DNA of 64,000 nt from Plutella xylostella (Eukaryota; Arthropoda; Insecta; Lepidoptera; Plutellidae), in contig NC_063993.1 of assembly GCF_932276165.1 (NCBI RefSeq), forward strand, positions 6,954,001 through 7,018,000, in the 5' to 3' direction. Shown piece by piece: positions 32,566 through 44,400 of the stretch (within the stretch, counting starts at the first letter, position 1; each line of letters begins with the position of its first letter). Below the pieces are notes generated by a model that was given only the letters and a program-made list of their open reading frames with translations, was not told where the DNA came from and ran no database searches. The position numbers were made by a program, and so were the translations under genes.

Positions 32566-35259
32566 ATGGAAACTTACATTAAAACTCAAACTGACACTCA
32601 GAATAATATTTCAAGAAGTAGAGTCAACTATAAAAAGGCGCCTAAAGAGCGGCGTACTGCGGCTTATGTAGAGGCTAGGTTGGATAACTTAGAGAAGGAT
32701 TGGACATTGTTCTGTAATACTCATAGGCAAATGATAACCGAGGTAGATGCTAAAATGTTAGATTCGTCTGCTTATATGAAAGGCAATGTGTATAAATTAA
32801 CTGAAGAGATTTATATCGAATATAAGTCTGAGTTAAAGGGAGAGTTGAGTGGATTGCAAAGGTTGATTCAGACACCTGTGCCTTCGGGGTCGGGGAAGCA
32901 GAGCGATAGTAGTAGTAACATAAGATTGCCTAAGATATCCATACCAACCTTTTCTGGCAAATATGATGAGTGGGTTACCTTTAGAGATCTCTTTGACTCG
33001 TTAATCCGAACAAACGATTCTTTAGACGAAGTTCAGAAACTACACTACTTAAAGGGCTACCTTGTAGGTGAAGCGGAACAGTTAGTCAGACACATCCCTA
33101 TAAGCAGAGATAATTTTGAAGTTTGTTGGGGTCAGTTAGAGTCACGGTACAACAATAAAAAATATTTGGCAAATTGTATACTCAAAAGAATGTTTAGTCA
33201 GAAACCTCTTCAAGGTGAATCGGCTGGTGCAATCAAGGAGTTGCTAGATACAACAAATGAATGTCTTCATGCACTGTCTAGTTTAGGTGTCGATATCAAG
33301 TCGTGGGACATAATTGTAATCTATGTAATCTCTTTAAAACTGGATCCAGAGTCGAGAAAGTTATGGGAAGCTAGGACCAGCGATTCATCATCAGAACTCC
33401 CAGAGTTGGTTAATTTCAAAGAGTTTCTTGAGCAAAGATTTAGATCTCTAGAGTTTTTGGATGGTAAAGGTAATGCAAAGGTAACTCAGCCCAATCACAG
33501 TAATCATATAAAGTCACTGCACACAACTGAAAGTTCTTCAGTAACCTGTAAATATTGTTCAGATGCCCACAAAATTGCTAATTGTAAAAGTTTTGGTAAG
33601 GAGGATGTAGAGGCGCGGCGTGAGTTTGTCCGAAGCAGCAAGCTTTGTTTCAATTGTCTAGCACCGAACCACACCGTGTACCTTTGTAGGGTGAACACAC
33701 GATGCCGAGTGTGTCACAAAAAGCACCATTCTCTCTTACATACACAAAAATGTCCCGTAAGGTTGTCCGAGAACAAAGTCGAGGAAGGAGTTACGCCCTT
33801 CAATTCACCAACTGTCCCAGGTGAATCAAATAAGGTTGTTTCCTGTTCCACTAATATGCAGAGTCAGGTTCTCCTAGCTACTGCTTTAGTGCAGGTCGAG
33901 TCTTCAGCAGGAAACAAAGTGCTTCGCAGTCTGTTAGATCAGGGTTCCCAAGCCTCTTTCATAACCGAAGCTGCCGTGCAGCGCCTGCAGTTACAAAGAG
34001 TGCCCCACAAATGTGTTGTCTCAGGTGTCGGTAGTGACAAGAAGCCTTCATGTGCTTCTAAGTATATCGTAGAAATACAAATTCAATCACTACACGACTC
34101 TGCTTGTATAGTTAAAGTCAAGGCACACGTTTTGAGAGAACTTACAAGTTCTATTCCTGATCAACAAGTGAAGCTTCAATGGTGGTCAGAGTTATTTCAG
34201 GTAAAGTTAGCAGATCCTACATTCGCAACCCCCAGCAAGATTGACTTGTTGTTAGGGGCAGAGGTTTGTGGCCAAATTATAGTCGATGGTTTAATCAGGG
34301 GCCCTCCTGGTACCCCATTGGCCCAAATGACAAAACTTGGTTGGATTCTTTTCGGCCAAGTCACCAACGAATGCAAGGACAACAAGCTCTGTTCCACCAC
34401 AAGTGTTGTTAATAATCACGCAAAGATATCTGAGGATGATTTTCAAGGGTTTTGGCAATTACAGTCACAGCATTCTCAGATAGTCGATGAAGAGGTAGAA
34501 GTAGAGCGAGAGCGCGAGCAGATGTTTACAGAAACTGCTGCCAGGGCTGATGTACTGGCGGGCTGTCAATCTGTACAACAAGGTATCGATATTCACAAAC
34601 AGATGACAGATGTATTGCAAACAGTTTTTGAAGCATTTGCCGCAGCCGCGGAGTTTCGCATCGTAGATGCAAGGGGGGAGGAAGAGTACGTGAACTTAGT
34701 CACAGTTCAGACGGTAGCTCCGATCAAACAGATCTCCGTACCTCGTCTAGAGCCGTATGGAGTAGTTTTGTTATCCAATCTGTTGATTGAAGTTGCAGAA
34801 GAGTTGAGCACCCCCGAACAGGTAGCAGAAGCTGGTCTAGAGTTGAAGTCAAATGCAACAGCTACTGTTATTTATTATGTAGGGTCAAAGAACACAGGAA
34901 ACACCAATCTGAATCCGTTCATTGGTTCCAAGAGAGCCCTGAGGGTGGGCGGTGATGTTGATGAGGCTGGTGGTGACGAAAGGGTGAAACAACCAATCCT
35001 CAGGCTCCTTAAATTGAACTTACGATTCAAGTATTGGGTGTTCGATAGGATAAACCTTGCTAGGTTTTATGTACGCAAGTTTGTAAAGTACAAATGTGCA
35101 CATCCAACACCTGAACCTAGAGTCGGAGATATTTGTGTTGTAAGGGAGAATAGTATGACTCGGGCTCATGGACTTTATGGTGACATAGCAGCAAGGCATG
35201 CTGGGTTGGACAAGCTCACCCGTGTGGATAGTTTAAGATGTAATGAGATTGTCAAGTGA
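32566..35259 (+). CDS. BEL/Pao-type Gag-protease polyprotein with remnants of Pol, 897 aa
   Basis: One uninterrupted frame. Residues about 100-290 fit the BEL gag domain (DUF1759; RLPKISIPTFSGKYDEW near 119-136). Cysteine/histidine knuckles follow (CKYC near 328, CFNCLAPNHTVYLC near 361, CRVCHKKHH near 379). The aspartic protease (DUF1758) has its LLDQGSQASFI motif near 456 and closes near KLGWILFGQV at about 592. After that only fragments of Pol remain. A piece beginning DVLAGCQSVQQG near 668 matches the position just after the RT active site, whose YVDD is not intact. SVPRLEPYG near 725 marks the RNase H start, an integrase-region scrap begins at NPFIGSKRALRVGG, and PRVGDICVV near the end fits the C-terminal DUF5641. 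RT, RNase H and integrase are therefore non-functional, yet every joint is in frame. It cannot transpose alone. It may be mobilised in trans or be a domesticated gag. Confidence 0.92.
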   Translation: METYIKTQTDTQNNISRSRVNYKKAPKERRTAAYVEARLDNLEKDWTLFCNTHRQMITEVDAKMLDSSAYMKGNVYKLTEEIYIEYKSELKGELSGLQRLIQTPVPSGSGKQSDSSSNIRLPKISIPTFSGKYDEWVTFRDLFDSLIRTNDSLDEVQKLHYLKGYLVGEAEQLVRHIPISRDNFEVCWGQLESRYNNKKYLANCILKRMFSQKPLQGESAGAIKELLDTTNECLHALSSLGVDIKSWDIIVIYVISLKLDPESRKLWEARTSDSSSELPELVNFKEFLEQRFRSLEFLDGKGNAKVTQPNHSNHIKSLHTTESSSVTCKYCSDAHKIANCKSFGKEDVEARREFVRSSKLCFNCLAPNHTVYLCRVNTRCRVCHKKHHSLLHTQKCPVRLSENKVEEGVTPFNSPTVPGESNKVVSCSTNMQSQVLLATALVQVESSAGNKVLRSLLDQGSQASFITEAAVQRLQLQRVPHKCVVSGVGSDKKPSCASKYIVEIQIQSLHDSACIVKVKAHVLRELTSSIPDQQVKLQWWSELFQVKLADPTFATPSKIDLLLGAEVCGQIIVDGLIRGPPGTPLAQMTKLGWILFGQVTNECKDNKLCSTTSVVNNHAKISEDDFQGFWQLQSQHSQIVDEEVEVEREREQMFTETAARADVLAGCQSVQQGIDIHKQMTDVLQTVFEAFAAAAEFRIVDARGEEEYVNLVTVQTVAPIKQISVPRLEPYGVVLLSNLLIEVAEELSTPEQVAEAGLELKSNATATVIYYVGSKNTGNTNLNPFIGSKRALRVGGDVDEAGGDERVKQPILRLLKLNLRFKYWVFDRINLARFYVRKFVKYKCAHPTPEPRVGDICVVRENSMTRAHGLYGDIAARHAGLDKLTRVDSLRCNEIVK

Positions 35260-35463
35260 TCAAACACTAACTTTGTGTTTTACCAGTTGCTATTTGTTTT
35301 GTTGAGTTGTTATTTATATTTTAAGTGTTGTCTATGTAATGTAATATGTGTACTATTTGTTTTTGTTACTGAGATTTGTGTACTTTTAGTTTTGTTTATT
35401 TCAATGTACCTATAGCGATTTCTACAGTTTATTTGATGGACAGTGTGTCCATGGCGGGCGGTA
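35260..35463 (+). other. 3' untranslated part of the BEL-like element
   Basis: Short AT-rich segment between the stop codon and the 3' LTR. It ends in GGCGGGCGGTA, a purine-rich tract in the position of a polypurine tract. Confidence 0.6.
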
Positions 35464-35730
35464 TGTTCAATCGCTATCAGAGGCGCTGGCAACGACCTCT
35501 ATTAGGCTTATTTGTAACTAATTGGTATTGATATCTATCGTCTGTGTTATCTATTTAGTAGCATATCTATGGCATATTTAGGGCTATAAACCTCTACAGA
35601 GGGTGTAATTCGTATTTGGAATAGTCAGGTTTCTAATAAGCTGTGTCAATGAAATATATGATTCATTCATTACTGGGACCAACTGGGACAATGTTGTTTT
35701 AATACCGCCGGACAATCTTGGGATTTTTCA
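35464..35730 (+). repeat. 3' LTR of the BEL-like element
   Basis: 267 bp, same ends as the 5' LTR, followed directly by the GCTGG target duplication. Confidence 0.95.
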
Positions 35731-35735
35731 GCTGG

Positions 35736-38405
35736 TGCCGTTTATTACCCTTATGCCGTTTTTTGGAGTAAGATTGTAATCCGCATAAGTTTAACTATAG
35801 GTTTACAAATAAGACTGTAATTGTTAAATACAATAGGGGGTTTTCATAGAAATTTCGTGAACCGACCAACATTAAAAAAATCAAAGCACCACACTAAATT
35901 AGGCAAAGCGATGTTGTTTACACACAGCCTACACCGACAAAGGGGGAGAATTTAACTCCAATTAATTCGTTGTATAGACTAGTAGTACCTACACGTTCAA
36001 TCAATCACTCCGGACCAATTTAGTATGAGCGTCATTTGGCAAATTCAATCGAAGCATTGACGAGCCGATGCGGTCGGCTTCACTTGCGCCCGCCGCACTC
36101 TCACTACACTGACCACCAGTATATTAATAATAATGTATAATTTATTTTATTGACAGTTTTTTTCTTTTGTGAATTTATAAAGAGTTTCGTGGTGCTCCTT
36201 AGAATACGCCTTTAAGCGGTGAATTATTACCTACGATAGAGAGAGAATGATAGAAAAGATATTATCAGTTTGCCTTTAACCACCTGCGTACGTTAGTCAT
36301 AAAAGTCATTATTTTGAAATAAGGTTTTCCGTTTTAGTAATACAGATACGTATATAATGGTTACAAGTACTTTAAACCCTAATTTATAATTGAAGTAGGT
36401 ATATTATTAAATCAAAGTCTTTTGAAGCAAAGTGCCCTGCACCGGCTAGTTGGAGAATAAAACGCGCGACGGCTGTCATTGACACTTTTGATAGAGCGCC
36501 GCTCGTCCAACGCTGTTTAATTAATCTCTTAAACTAAATTTAAATAGTTCTAATACCGGAGCCACTCGAACGCACTCCATCTCAATCAGTAGCAGCATTT
36601 TTCATAAGAGTAAAAGAGACGAATAATTGTAGGTGCGGCATATCCTACCAATGCTCAATGACGGTTCCAATAAAAATATGGATATCACGGGTTAACGAAT
36701 GGTTCACATAAAGCTTTGTTTATTTCATAATAAGGTGTTTATGACACTTCTTCTCGTTATAAATAGCGGTTTTTATAGGGACGCAGGATAAGCTTTATCA
36801 TCTGATGACATTTCTAAAAAATACAATTAAAACCCTATTTAGATAACAGTAGTTCTGTAAATCATTCTGATATAGGAATGTAGGAACTAAAAATAACGTT
36901 AGGAAGAGAATCTACGGGCTTGTATGATTATTATCTACATTTGATGTATGCGGTGAAGGCGCGGCGAGCAAAGTGAACCTCGTGGTTCTCGTATTTTATA
37001 CTAAAAGCGTAATCACTTTTATATCATGCAGGTATTTTTAATGCCGCCAGCTAGCTACATAAAGTTTCGCGAAACGGGCTGCCTCGTGTGTGCTACAACA
37101 AAGTAGACGTAGTTATTGTATTGTGGCGTACTTAGGCTTCATTATTTGGTGCAACACTTTTAAATTATTCGTTATTTAAATCTATTCTCTTTATAGTATT
37201 AATTTAGAGGTTTAGGTCTATTAAACCAACTTATCCTGTCCTCTGTTTCTCACTCTCTGTCGCAAGAAACCATTTTTGGCGTCGTATTGGTTTTAATCGT
37301 ATAATTCTCTAGCATTAAAAAATACCTGTCTACAAAAGTTAAGCGAATGCCTGAAATATGAAAATATTGAAGGCATACGGTATTTTAAGTGTGTTATATC
37401 GGGTCGGTCTCCGAGTAGATGGACGGACGCGGAGGGTCGGTAATGAGGCGCGGGCGATGATGCGTGAGCTGTATCGCGCACAAGTATTATATGACGCGTC
37501 ATATTTACTTCACACCCGCTATTTTAGGTGCAAATTAATTTTATTTTGTTTTGGAAGATAAAGTTAGTTTGTTTTGTGTTTCCTTTGTGATTGTAATGGT
37601 ATCTTCCAAGGCGTAGATAGAAGGTACCAGAGTGTATAAAACATAGTTTTACAGATAAATATCCGTAATTAATATATGTTATGTGTATTACGTAATAATT
37701 TATGTCAGGTAAAAGAAGTAGGTACTTTAAACTGTTTCCGTAAAATAGAATAGCGTTTCTCTAAAAACCTCAGAATTTCAGACTTCAATCGCCCGCCCTC
37801 CGCTAAAGCTTTTTCCTATTTCCAAATAAATTAAAAGAATACTTACTTCAAGAGGCTTGGATCCCTTTGTAAGAAGACTGCCTACCTCTATATAGATATG
37901 TGATTGCGACATTGATGACTCAAATGTGGCTCTTCTATTTGATAGGAGGGGAGTACTGCTACTGCGGTCGGTTGTGCCGAGCTAAGAGTAAGGAGTGTGT
38001 CTTTGCGAGTAAGAAATACTGAGGCGTTGCGTCGCGTCGTGAATTTGTCGGATAGAAAGTTTTGTGTTAAAATTTTATCAATTCTAAATTCTAAAAATAT
38101 TAAACGATGAACGTTTTTAACAATGGTTGTGGGGAGTCAAAAGAAATAGTGCCCACCGGCCCGCTGGACTGCCAAATTTAGGCAAGTAGCCGTTAGTGAG
38201 TTAGTGGCTGGATGAGGAAGGCATATTAAGGACACAGTACTGTGGCGAGTCTTCGGTGAGGCCTATGTATGGCGATACTGATGATGATGAGTAAATAAAG
38301 AGGCTGTGATCGGTATTTCAATAACGTTAAATATAGGAAGCGTCATCAAACGTTCCATTAGGTACAGCTTATATGTACTTATAAGATGTTATCATTATCA
38401 CTATA
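35736..38405. other. Non-coding, intron-like stretch
   Basis: No gene supported. The short overlapping frames at 37293-37561 lie on both strands and have no domain. Confidence 0.55.
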
Positions 38406-38468
38406 CAGGTTGTTGCAAGTGCTATACTAAGCCGAAAGGAGGTGTTGTAATCCATTTGGAACTGCCTG
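38406..38468. mobile_element. Short deletion derivative of the CAGGGTGTTGCAAAA MITE
   Basis: It begins CAGGTTGTTGCAAG with CTAAGCCGAAAGGAGGTG following, ends ACTGCCTG, and is flanked by TA on both sides. Only 63 bp remain, so most of the palindrome is deleted. Confidence 0.6.
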
Positions 38469-38734
38469 TATAATATTTTAGAAAGATTCTAGTCCTGTAC
38501 ATTATAGAAAACATGACATAGATTTTAAAGAAAAATAACAAGAAGAGATATTTCATAGCGGGCAGCACCGATTGGTAGGCAATCGGTAAATTGGCTCAAT
38601 AGACGCTCCAACTGGGTCGGAGGCAATTTAAAGTTTTTGCCGAATAAATACGCCAAGTCAAAAATAACCCGCATGCACAGGAAACTCATAGACAGGGGCG
38701 TTTTTAAAGGCACTTGAAAGTATAACCGACATGG

Positions 38735-38815
38735 ATGACCAAATGGTGTAGTAATTAAGTGACCCTGACTGGGGACTAGTTTGTGGTCCGATAGCCGTGT
38801 GAGAGATGCCCGTAC
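38735..38815 (+). mobile_element. Degraded tRNA-SINE head (family B-like)
   Basis: ATGGTGTAGTAATTAAGTGA and CCCTGACTGGGGAC resemble the head of the element at 14979-15238 read in its own direction, but box B is lost. Old, decayed copy. Confidence 0.35.
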
Positions 38816-40832
38816 ATAATATTATTATTTCAACATTTTTTAAAATAAAAAAACTCGTGTATTAAAATTACATAGAATACGTATAGGTAGTATAACTAGG
38901 CACTAACTAGCTGTGAGCAAAAACAATAGTTTTCTTCATAATGTAAAATTGGAAGAGTACTTAAATCTGACAGTAACTCGATATGCTAGTTAACTCAATA
39001 GAGTTCATCAGTTAATCATCATTACCATCAACTACTTGATTAAACTGATAAAGTGATATATTTTTTAAATCACAATAAAAAATATATAGACCTGGTAATA
39101 ATTTAAAATACCAGTCTAATAGATTTCATGGTCTATATTTTATTTCTAGTAGAAACGTAAAGTCGTTCAATTTTGTCAAGGAGTCGACTAGGGATAAACA
39201 AATTGGGTCTGATAGGAAAAATTATTTTAATTTTTTAATAATACCGGCATTGTCATTCAGCACCCTATAAAACTTGGTACTTTACTATAAACAAGGTATC
39301 CTCAGCAAAATTTGAACAATTTAAATTGTTCAAAGTCAAGTTCACATTATGTAATAAAAATTATAAGCAGAAGGAAAGGAGCTGCGGAAGCTTATTCTCG
39401 GATGTTTCCGGATGAGAGTTTTCGAGGACAATAATCGGAAGTTGTATGTTTCCGATAATAGATACTTAGCGGTTACTAATTTGGCAATAATATGATGGTG
39501 CTGGTATGCTTTTGTTATTCACTTCAGGTTGTAAAAACTTAAACATTTACCATTAAATCGTATTTAAATGGGTTAATTATTATCTCTATCCTCCACGGGA
39601 CAGGCATTGCCTAGAGAGGGGGTCAGTAACTCAGTATATCAGTATCTCTTGTATATTTTTAAAGGAAATAAACATTTTGTACTTTACTTTCACTTTACTA
39701 AATGACTGACTTACCAAAACACTGTAAGCTTCTGATAAAACAAGTATTAAACATTTTCCTTTATCTACCTTAAATTTTAGCAACATTCCTTTCTTTTTAA
39801 ATACATTTAGCAAGGCGAGGGTCAACGAAAGAGCGGCGTTGTTAAAATGCCCTTTGAAGTTGAATGTTCCAGCGGGAACTAACGAAATTGTTCCTTACTT
39901 TTCATAAATGTGTGCTTTTATTTTCCTTTTTCTTCCCCTTTTTTCGCAGCCCGGGACCGAGTATCACAAAGCGTGACAAAAAGAGAGAAAAGTCGAGTTT
40001 TGGCTATAGACTGCAACGTAATTGAAACTTTCGTTTAGAACCAAAACCTGGCAAGTATTAAAGCCAATCTAATGTTTCGTTCTTTAGAGTACAATTTTTA
40101 TAAATTATTTGGCCTAACTGCTATTTCAACATTCCTGTGATGTATCTGTCGTATTACTATATCAATGTGTGGGTAGGTTGCGCCAGTCGTGAATAAATGT
40201 GCAAACGATCAACCTGTGTTTTACTTCGCGAGACTTTAATAGAACATTAGAACCACTAATATATACTTATTCCCATTTTCGTAGTACAAACATAATATAT
40301 GTTTGATATGATAACTAATTAAAAGGATGCTTATTTACCAGACAGCGGTAATATAATATCATTAAAATTTTATGGTCAGACATGTTTTCTTTCTCAGTTT
40401 CTTCATATGTATATTTACTCTCTTATATTAATTTCCGTAACTACAAATACTTATCTTTTTAAAATAAGTAAGTACGTAGAATTAGTTAGCAGAGCCACAA
40501 AACGTAGGAACATACTTACTATTTTTTTTATCTTCGTACCTTTATATAACAAATGAAAGGATTATGGAGCTTGTTAATTTAATCCGAAAAAGCTTAGCGG
40601 TAACAAAAATTTAAAGGGCAACCTGAGTTAACAACCACCTCCATAAGTTAAAAAATAATTAAACCAATGTAAGTACTTAGTTTACCTCAGTCCAGACGTC
40701 TCTCCTTCCATTTTTAAACCTCCTGGGGAAAAATTTACATTATCGTCAGCCCATAATCGTCCACTACTAGACACTGTCCTCGGCCTTCCTCTAACTACCG
40801 GCCACCTACACCTACACCGACCTTAACATATA
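38816..40832. other. AT-rich non-coding stretch
   Basis: No gene or clear element seen. Confidence 0.55.
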
Positions 40833-40965
40833 CAGGGTGTTGCAAAAAGGGTATACTAAGCCGAAACCTACATGTACAGCATGGTACATGTAAGCCCGAA
40901 ACTGAAATCAGAATTTCAAAATTCGCGAAAACAAAAACATTCTTCATAGTAAAAAGTCACGTGAC
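40833..40965. mobile_element. Half copy of the CAGGGTGTTGCAAAA MITE
   Basis: The left end CAGGGTGTTGCAAAAAGGG after TA, and the interior CCGAAACCTACATGTACAGC, match 27562 and 58729. The match stops near the palindrome centre; the right arm is missing. Confidence 0.75.
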
Positions 40966-41334
40966 TGTACTGTACCTGTATTGCTATATTCGCAATTCGC
41001 TGCATATGTATACGTTACTAATACCTACACACCATGATGCACATCCGCATAATACAGATATAATTAACTGAAGATAAGAAGGGTAAGCCCGCATTGTAGC
41101 GTCCCACATATTGCAGCAGCTAATATCCGTCGCGTAATCTCCGCCGCGTAATCCACTGCGCGATAAAGAGAAACGTCAATCCGCGTCCTCGGCACAGCTG
41201 AGGACAACAGAAGCGACACGCGGAATAAGGTACTCGTAATATCTTCAAAGTAGCTTTAAGTTTTTTTAGGGATACCAGAAGGAAGCTGATTCTCACAGAT
41301 TTCAATTGGAAAGTATACATATACATATATATGC

Positions 41335-41460
41335 ACTCACGACTGTAATGATTACAGTGTAATCCCCGAATGGGTAGTCAGAGGTGGCTCACTAAGCGAG
41401 CCACCCACTCTTCGCAGCACATTTGTACTCACGTGATAGGTTGCGAACCATATCGCCGTT
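41335..41460. mobile_element. SINE/LINE 3'-type remnant
   Basis: GTAATCCCCGAATGGGTAGT followed by CAGAGGTGGCTCACT and CACCCACTCTTCGC resembles the 3' bodies of lepidopteran SINEs, and partly the 15000-15060 segment of family B in inverse layout. Boundaries are unclear. Confidence 0.4.
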
Positions 41461-44400
41461 TTGGGATAAGTACAATGCACTTAGGATACACATCTAGAAT
41501 CTAGATGTGTAGAATTGATTGTGTACAATTGGAAAGTACTTAAAGTTCAGTAGTTAAAGGAAAAAGCATGCACAGCCATGTGTCATGCAACGACATCTCT
41601 ACTAGACCTACAATTTGATTGACGTAATAAAAAATGTGACTACATTGGAATGAATTTCCACAGTCGGCTCGGAAGACGTTCGGCTGAGAATTGGGGTCCT
41701 AAATTGTTAGTTACAGTAAAAATAAAACAATATACAACATAAATTTCAGTATCTCATACAACCAAACTCATAAAACAACATAAGTTACTGCGTCAACTTA
41801 GTAAAGTGTAAAAAATACTGTATTTATTAAAGGATATTAAAAATACTGCTCACTTTGCCTTACCTGTACCATCAAAGAGCGCCATAATAACGATTAAACC
41901 CAGGAAATTGCCGCAAAAATAATACTTTAAGATACAAACATAATATAAACCTAATTACCCTATCTCATAATTGCCTGTTTTGACGTGTACCCTTTGAGGG
42001 GCGGTTATTTCTGAGTCGTCCAAAGAAATTAATAACCATCCAAGTCGTTCGCTGTCTTCGCCCCCCGCCCTCTTCCTTCACCCCCCGGAGGTCATGTTTT
42101 TCGTTAATACCCTTTCGGGGATGATAAGATGATGGCTTTACAAGCAGTCGGTAATTACTGCCGTCCAATTACCAGTGGGGGCGCCACTGCTGACGCCTGC
42201 TTTGTGTCTTTAAATTGGAGATAAGTATTAGGAACTTATAGCTACCTATAATATTGTAATACTGGAATTGAATAATTAATGGAGTTGATAAAACGGAATT
42301 CAGTTTATAAGCATATTGTCTTCGGTGTTCTCATTTCAGATTGAGTACTTAATGTTTTGATTTATCATTGTTGCCTGATGAGGACAGAAAATATTCAGAA
42401 TTGTATAGTAGTACTAACTTGATATAACGTAGATAATATAATAAGTACCTAGTTTATTAACTGCTTGCGCTGAGGGTGTATTTACTTTTTCTTTTTGTTG
42501 ACTGTACAATACAGTAGATCACCCATTGCTACGTCGCTGCTACGAGTGGCTACGAGACAGCTGCTACACGCTCGCGTAGCAAGCGAGGCGTAGCAATATG
42601 ATAATGTAAGTACATATAGAAAATAATACTGAAAGTATCGGTATTAATAGGTACCTTAAGACCAACACCTAAAACCAATATTTAAATTTTTGTATTTTTT
42701 AATGCCTAGGTGTTGTAGGAGAGACGAAGCAACGGCCGAACTCCATACATGATATATTATTATGAATATACTTTTTACCTCCTGATAGTTTTCAGAAAAT
42801 GTAACAACAATATGTAGGATTAAACAGTATGATGGCAGTAACAGTATACTCGTACATTAACACACTGGATAGGTTAATCATATGTCAAAATACGTCGCTT
42901 GTGATGGAATGGAATGCTCCAGTCTAATTTACAGCTTAATTACATTGCTCGGTTCACTCGACTGAGTTTTCCTCAGATCAAAGAGCACCAAATGTTTGAG
43001 TTTCATACTTATACGTGTCAGTGCAGCTCTAGAAATGAAAATAGTTATGCACATGAGTGAGGCGGCGTCAAAGCCGAGCAGCCACCAAACAGTGCAGGCA
43101 ATTTGCACGTTCGTCCAATCTTTGGAACTTTGAAATCAAACTCGGCTCCTGCGAAGAGGAAACCATAATTACAGTCAAGTTAGTGAGAGCGAGCTAGCTT
43201 GAGAGTCGTTTCAGAGTGAGCGAGATACCTACTTTGGTATGCAGCACATTAAACTTTGTTTAAAAAAGCAATAAACTAGTAAATAGTAGAACAATCTAGA
43301 ACAACAATTACATTGTAACCCAAGCTTTGTTAGGTAGCATTGGTTGGAGTGAAACAGTTAAACACCACCTCCACCGTAGCTGCAAACAGTGACGTCACGC
43401 AAACAGCGGAGGCGTAGTTCCAACATCTCGTGTAGCACAACCGGCTCTGTAATTTTCGCCGTCACGTCGCGACGCTGCGACGAACTCCGACTAATTTGTC
43501 ATCGGAATATCAAATTACGCATGAAATGGCGCGTAACAGGAGCTCCGCTGTTCGAGCTTTAAAAACAGAATTCAATTCACCGTCTGGTCGCAATTATGTA
43601 ATTGCATCCACGGTTGTGTTGAAAACTAATTGGTTACTAAATTTTGTTGCCGCTGAATAAATTTGTTGTCCAATTGGTTTGGTTTTACGTGCAATTGGTA
43701 GGCTGAAAATAGCTTAGTTATAAATATTTTGTTTTTGGTATAATATTAATATCGTGTTCATTGCATTCCAGTTTAAAAAATATATCAGTAACGAGTCGTC
43801 TCAAAAAAGCTAAAAGTAATAACAAATACAAAAAGTAATGCCACAAAATGATGCACTTAAAAAATCAGCAAGCAAGTTCCACAACGAGGAAAGAAAATCC
43901 ACCCTACACAATTTATATCTGCGGAAACACTAAATTAAGTCTTGGTCGTTCGTTATAATTTTCCTGCGCCCCTCACGGCGTAGTTATTGTGCTATAGTTG
44001 TATTTTGACAAGAGAGTATCCATTACGCGTCTTCCCCACTCTGAAGGGAGTGGGGGTTTGTATCGGGATTTTATGACGCGCTAAGTGAACGCCATTTCGT
44101 GCACTATGGACCGACAAAGTGATGTACGGCGCAGTGTACAGTTTCCTACGACTGTAGGACACAGCCATAAGGGAGGGTTTTGAATGAAACAGATAGCTTA
44201 TAAGTTTGAAGAGATGGTAGGGAGAATGATATCAGAAGTGCCTTACCTATCCATATTGACATAGATTTTTATCTGAGATCTATGAACTTGGGGTCACACA
44301 AAATATGGCTAGGAGAGGAAAGATTTTTGCTGTCCCTGGTTAGGGCAAGCGAACATGACGTATTAGTTCTGAACTATAATAGGAACAGGTCTTATATACC

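Larger units (their letters stand above)
31748..35730 (+). mobile_element. BEL/Pao-like LTR element, internally deleted, complete ends
   Basis: Two 267-bp LTRs bound a 3.45-kb interior, and the 5-bp duplication GCTGG lies outside both (31743-31747, 35731-35735). The LTRs begin TGTTCAATCG and end GATTTTTCA, differing at only three sites. Total length is 3983 bp, well below the 6-8 kb usual for autonomous BEL elements, because most of the polymerase region is missing. The LTR similarity points to a recent insertion. Confidence 0.95.
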
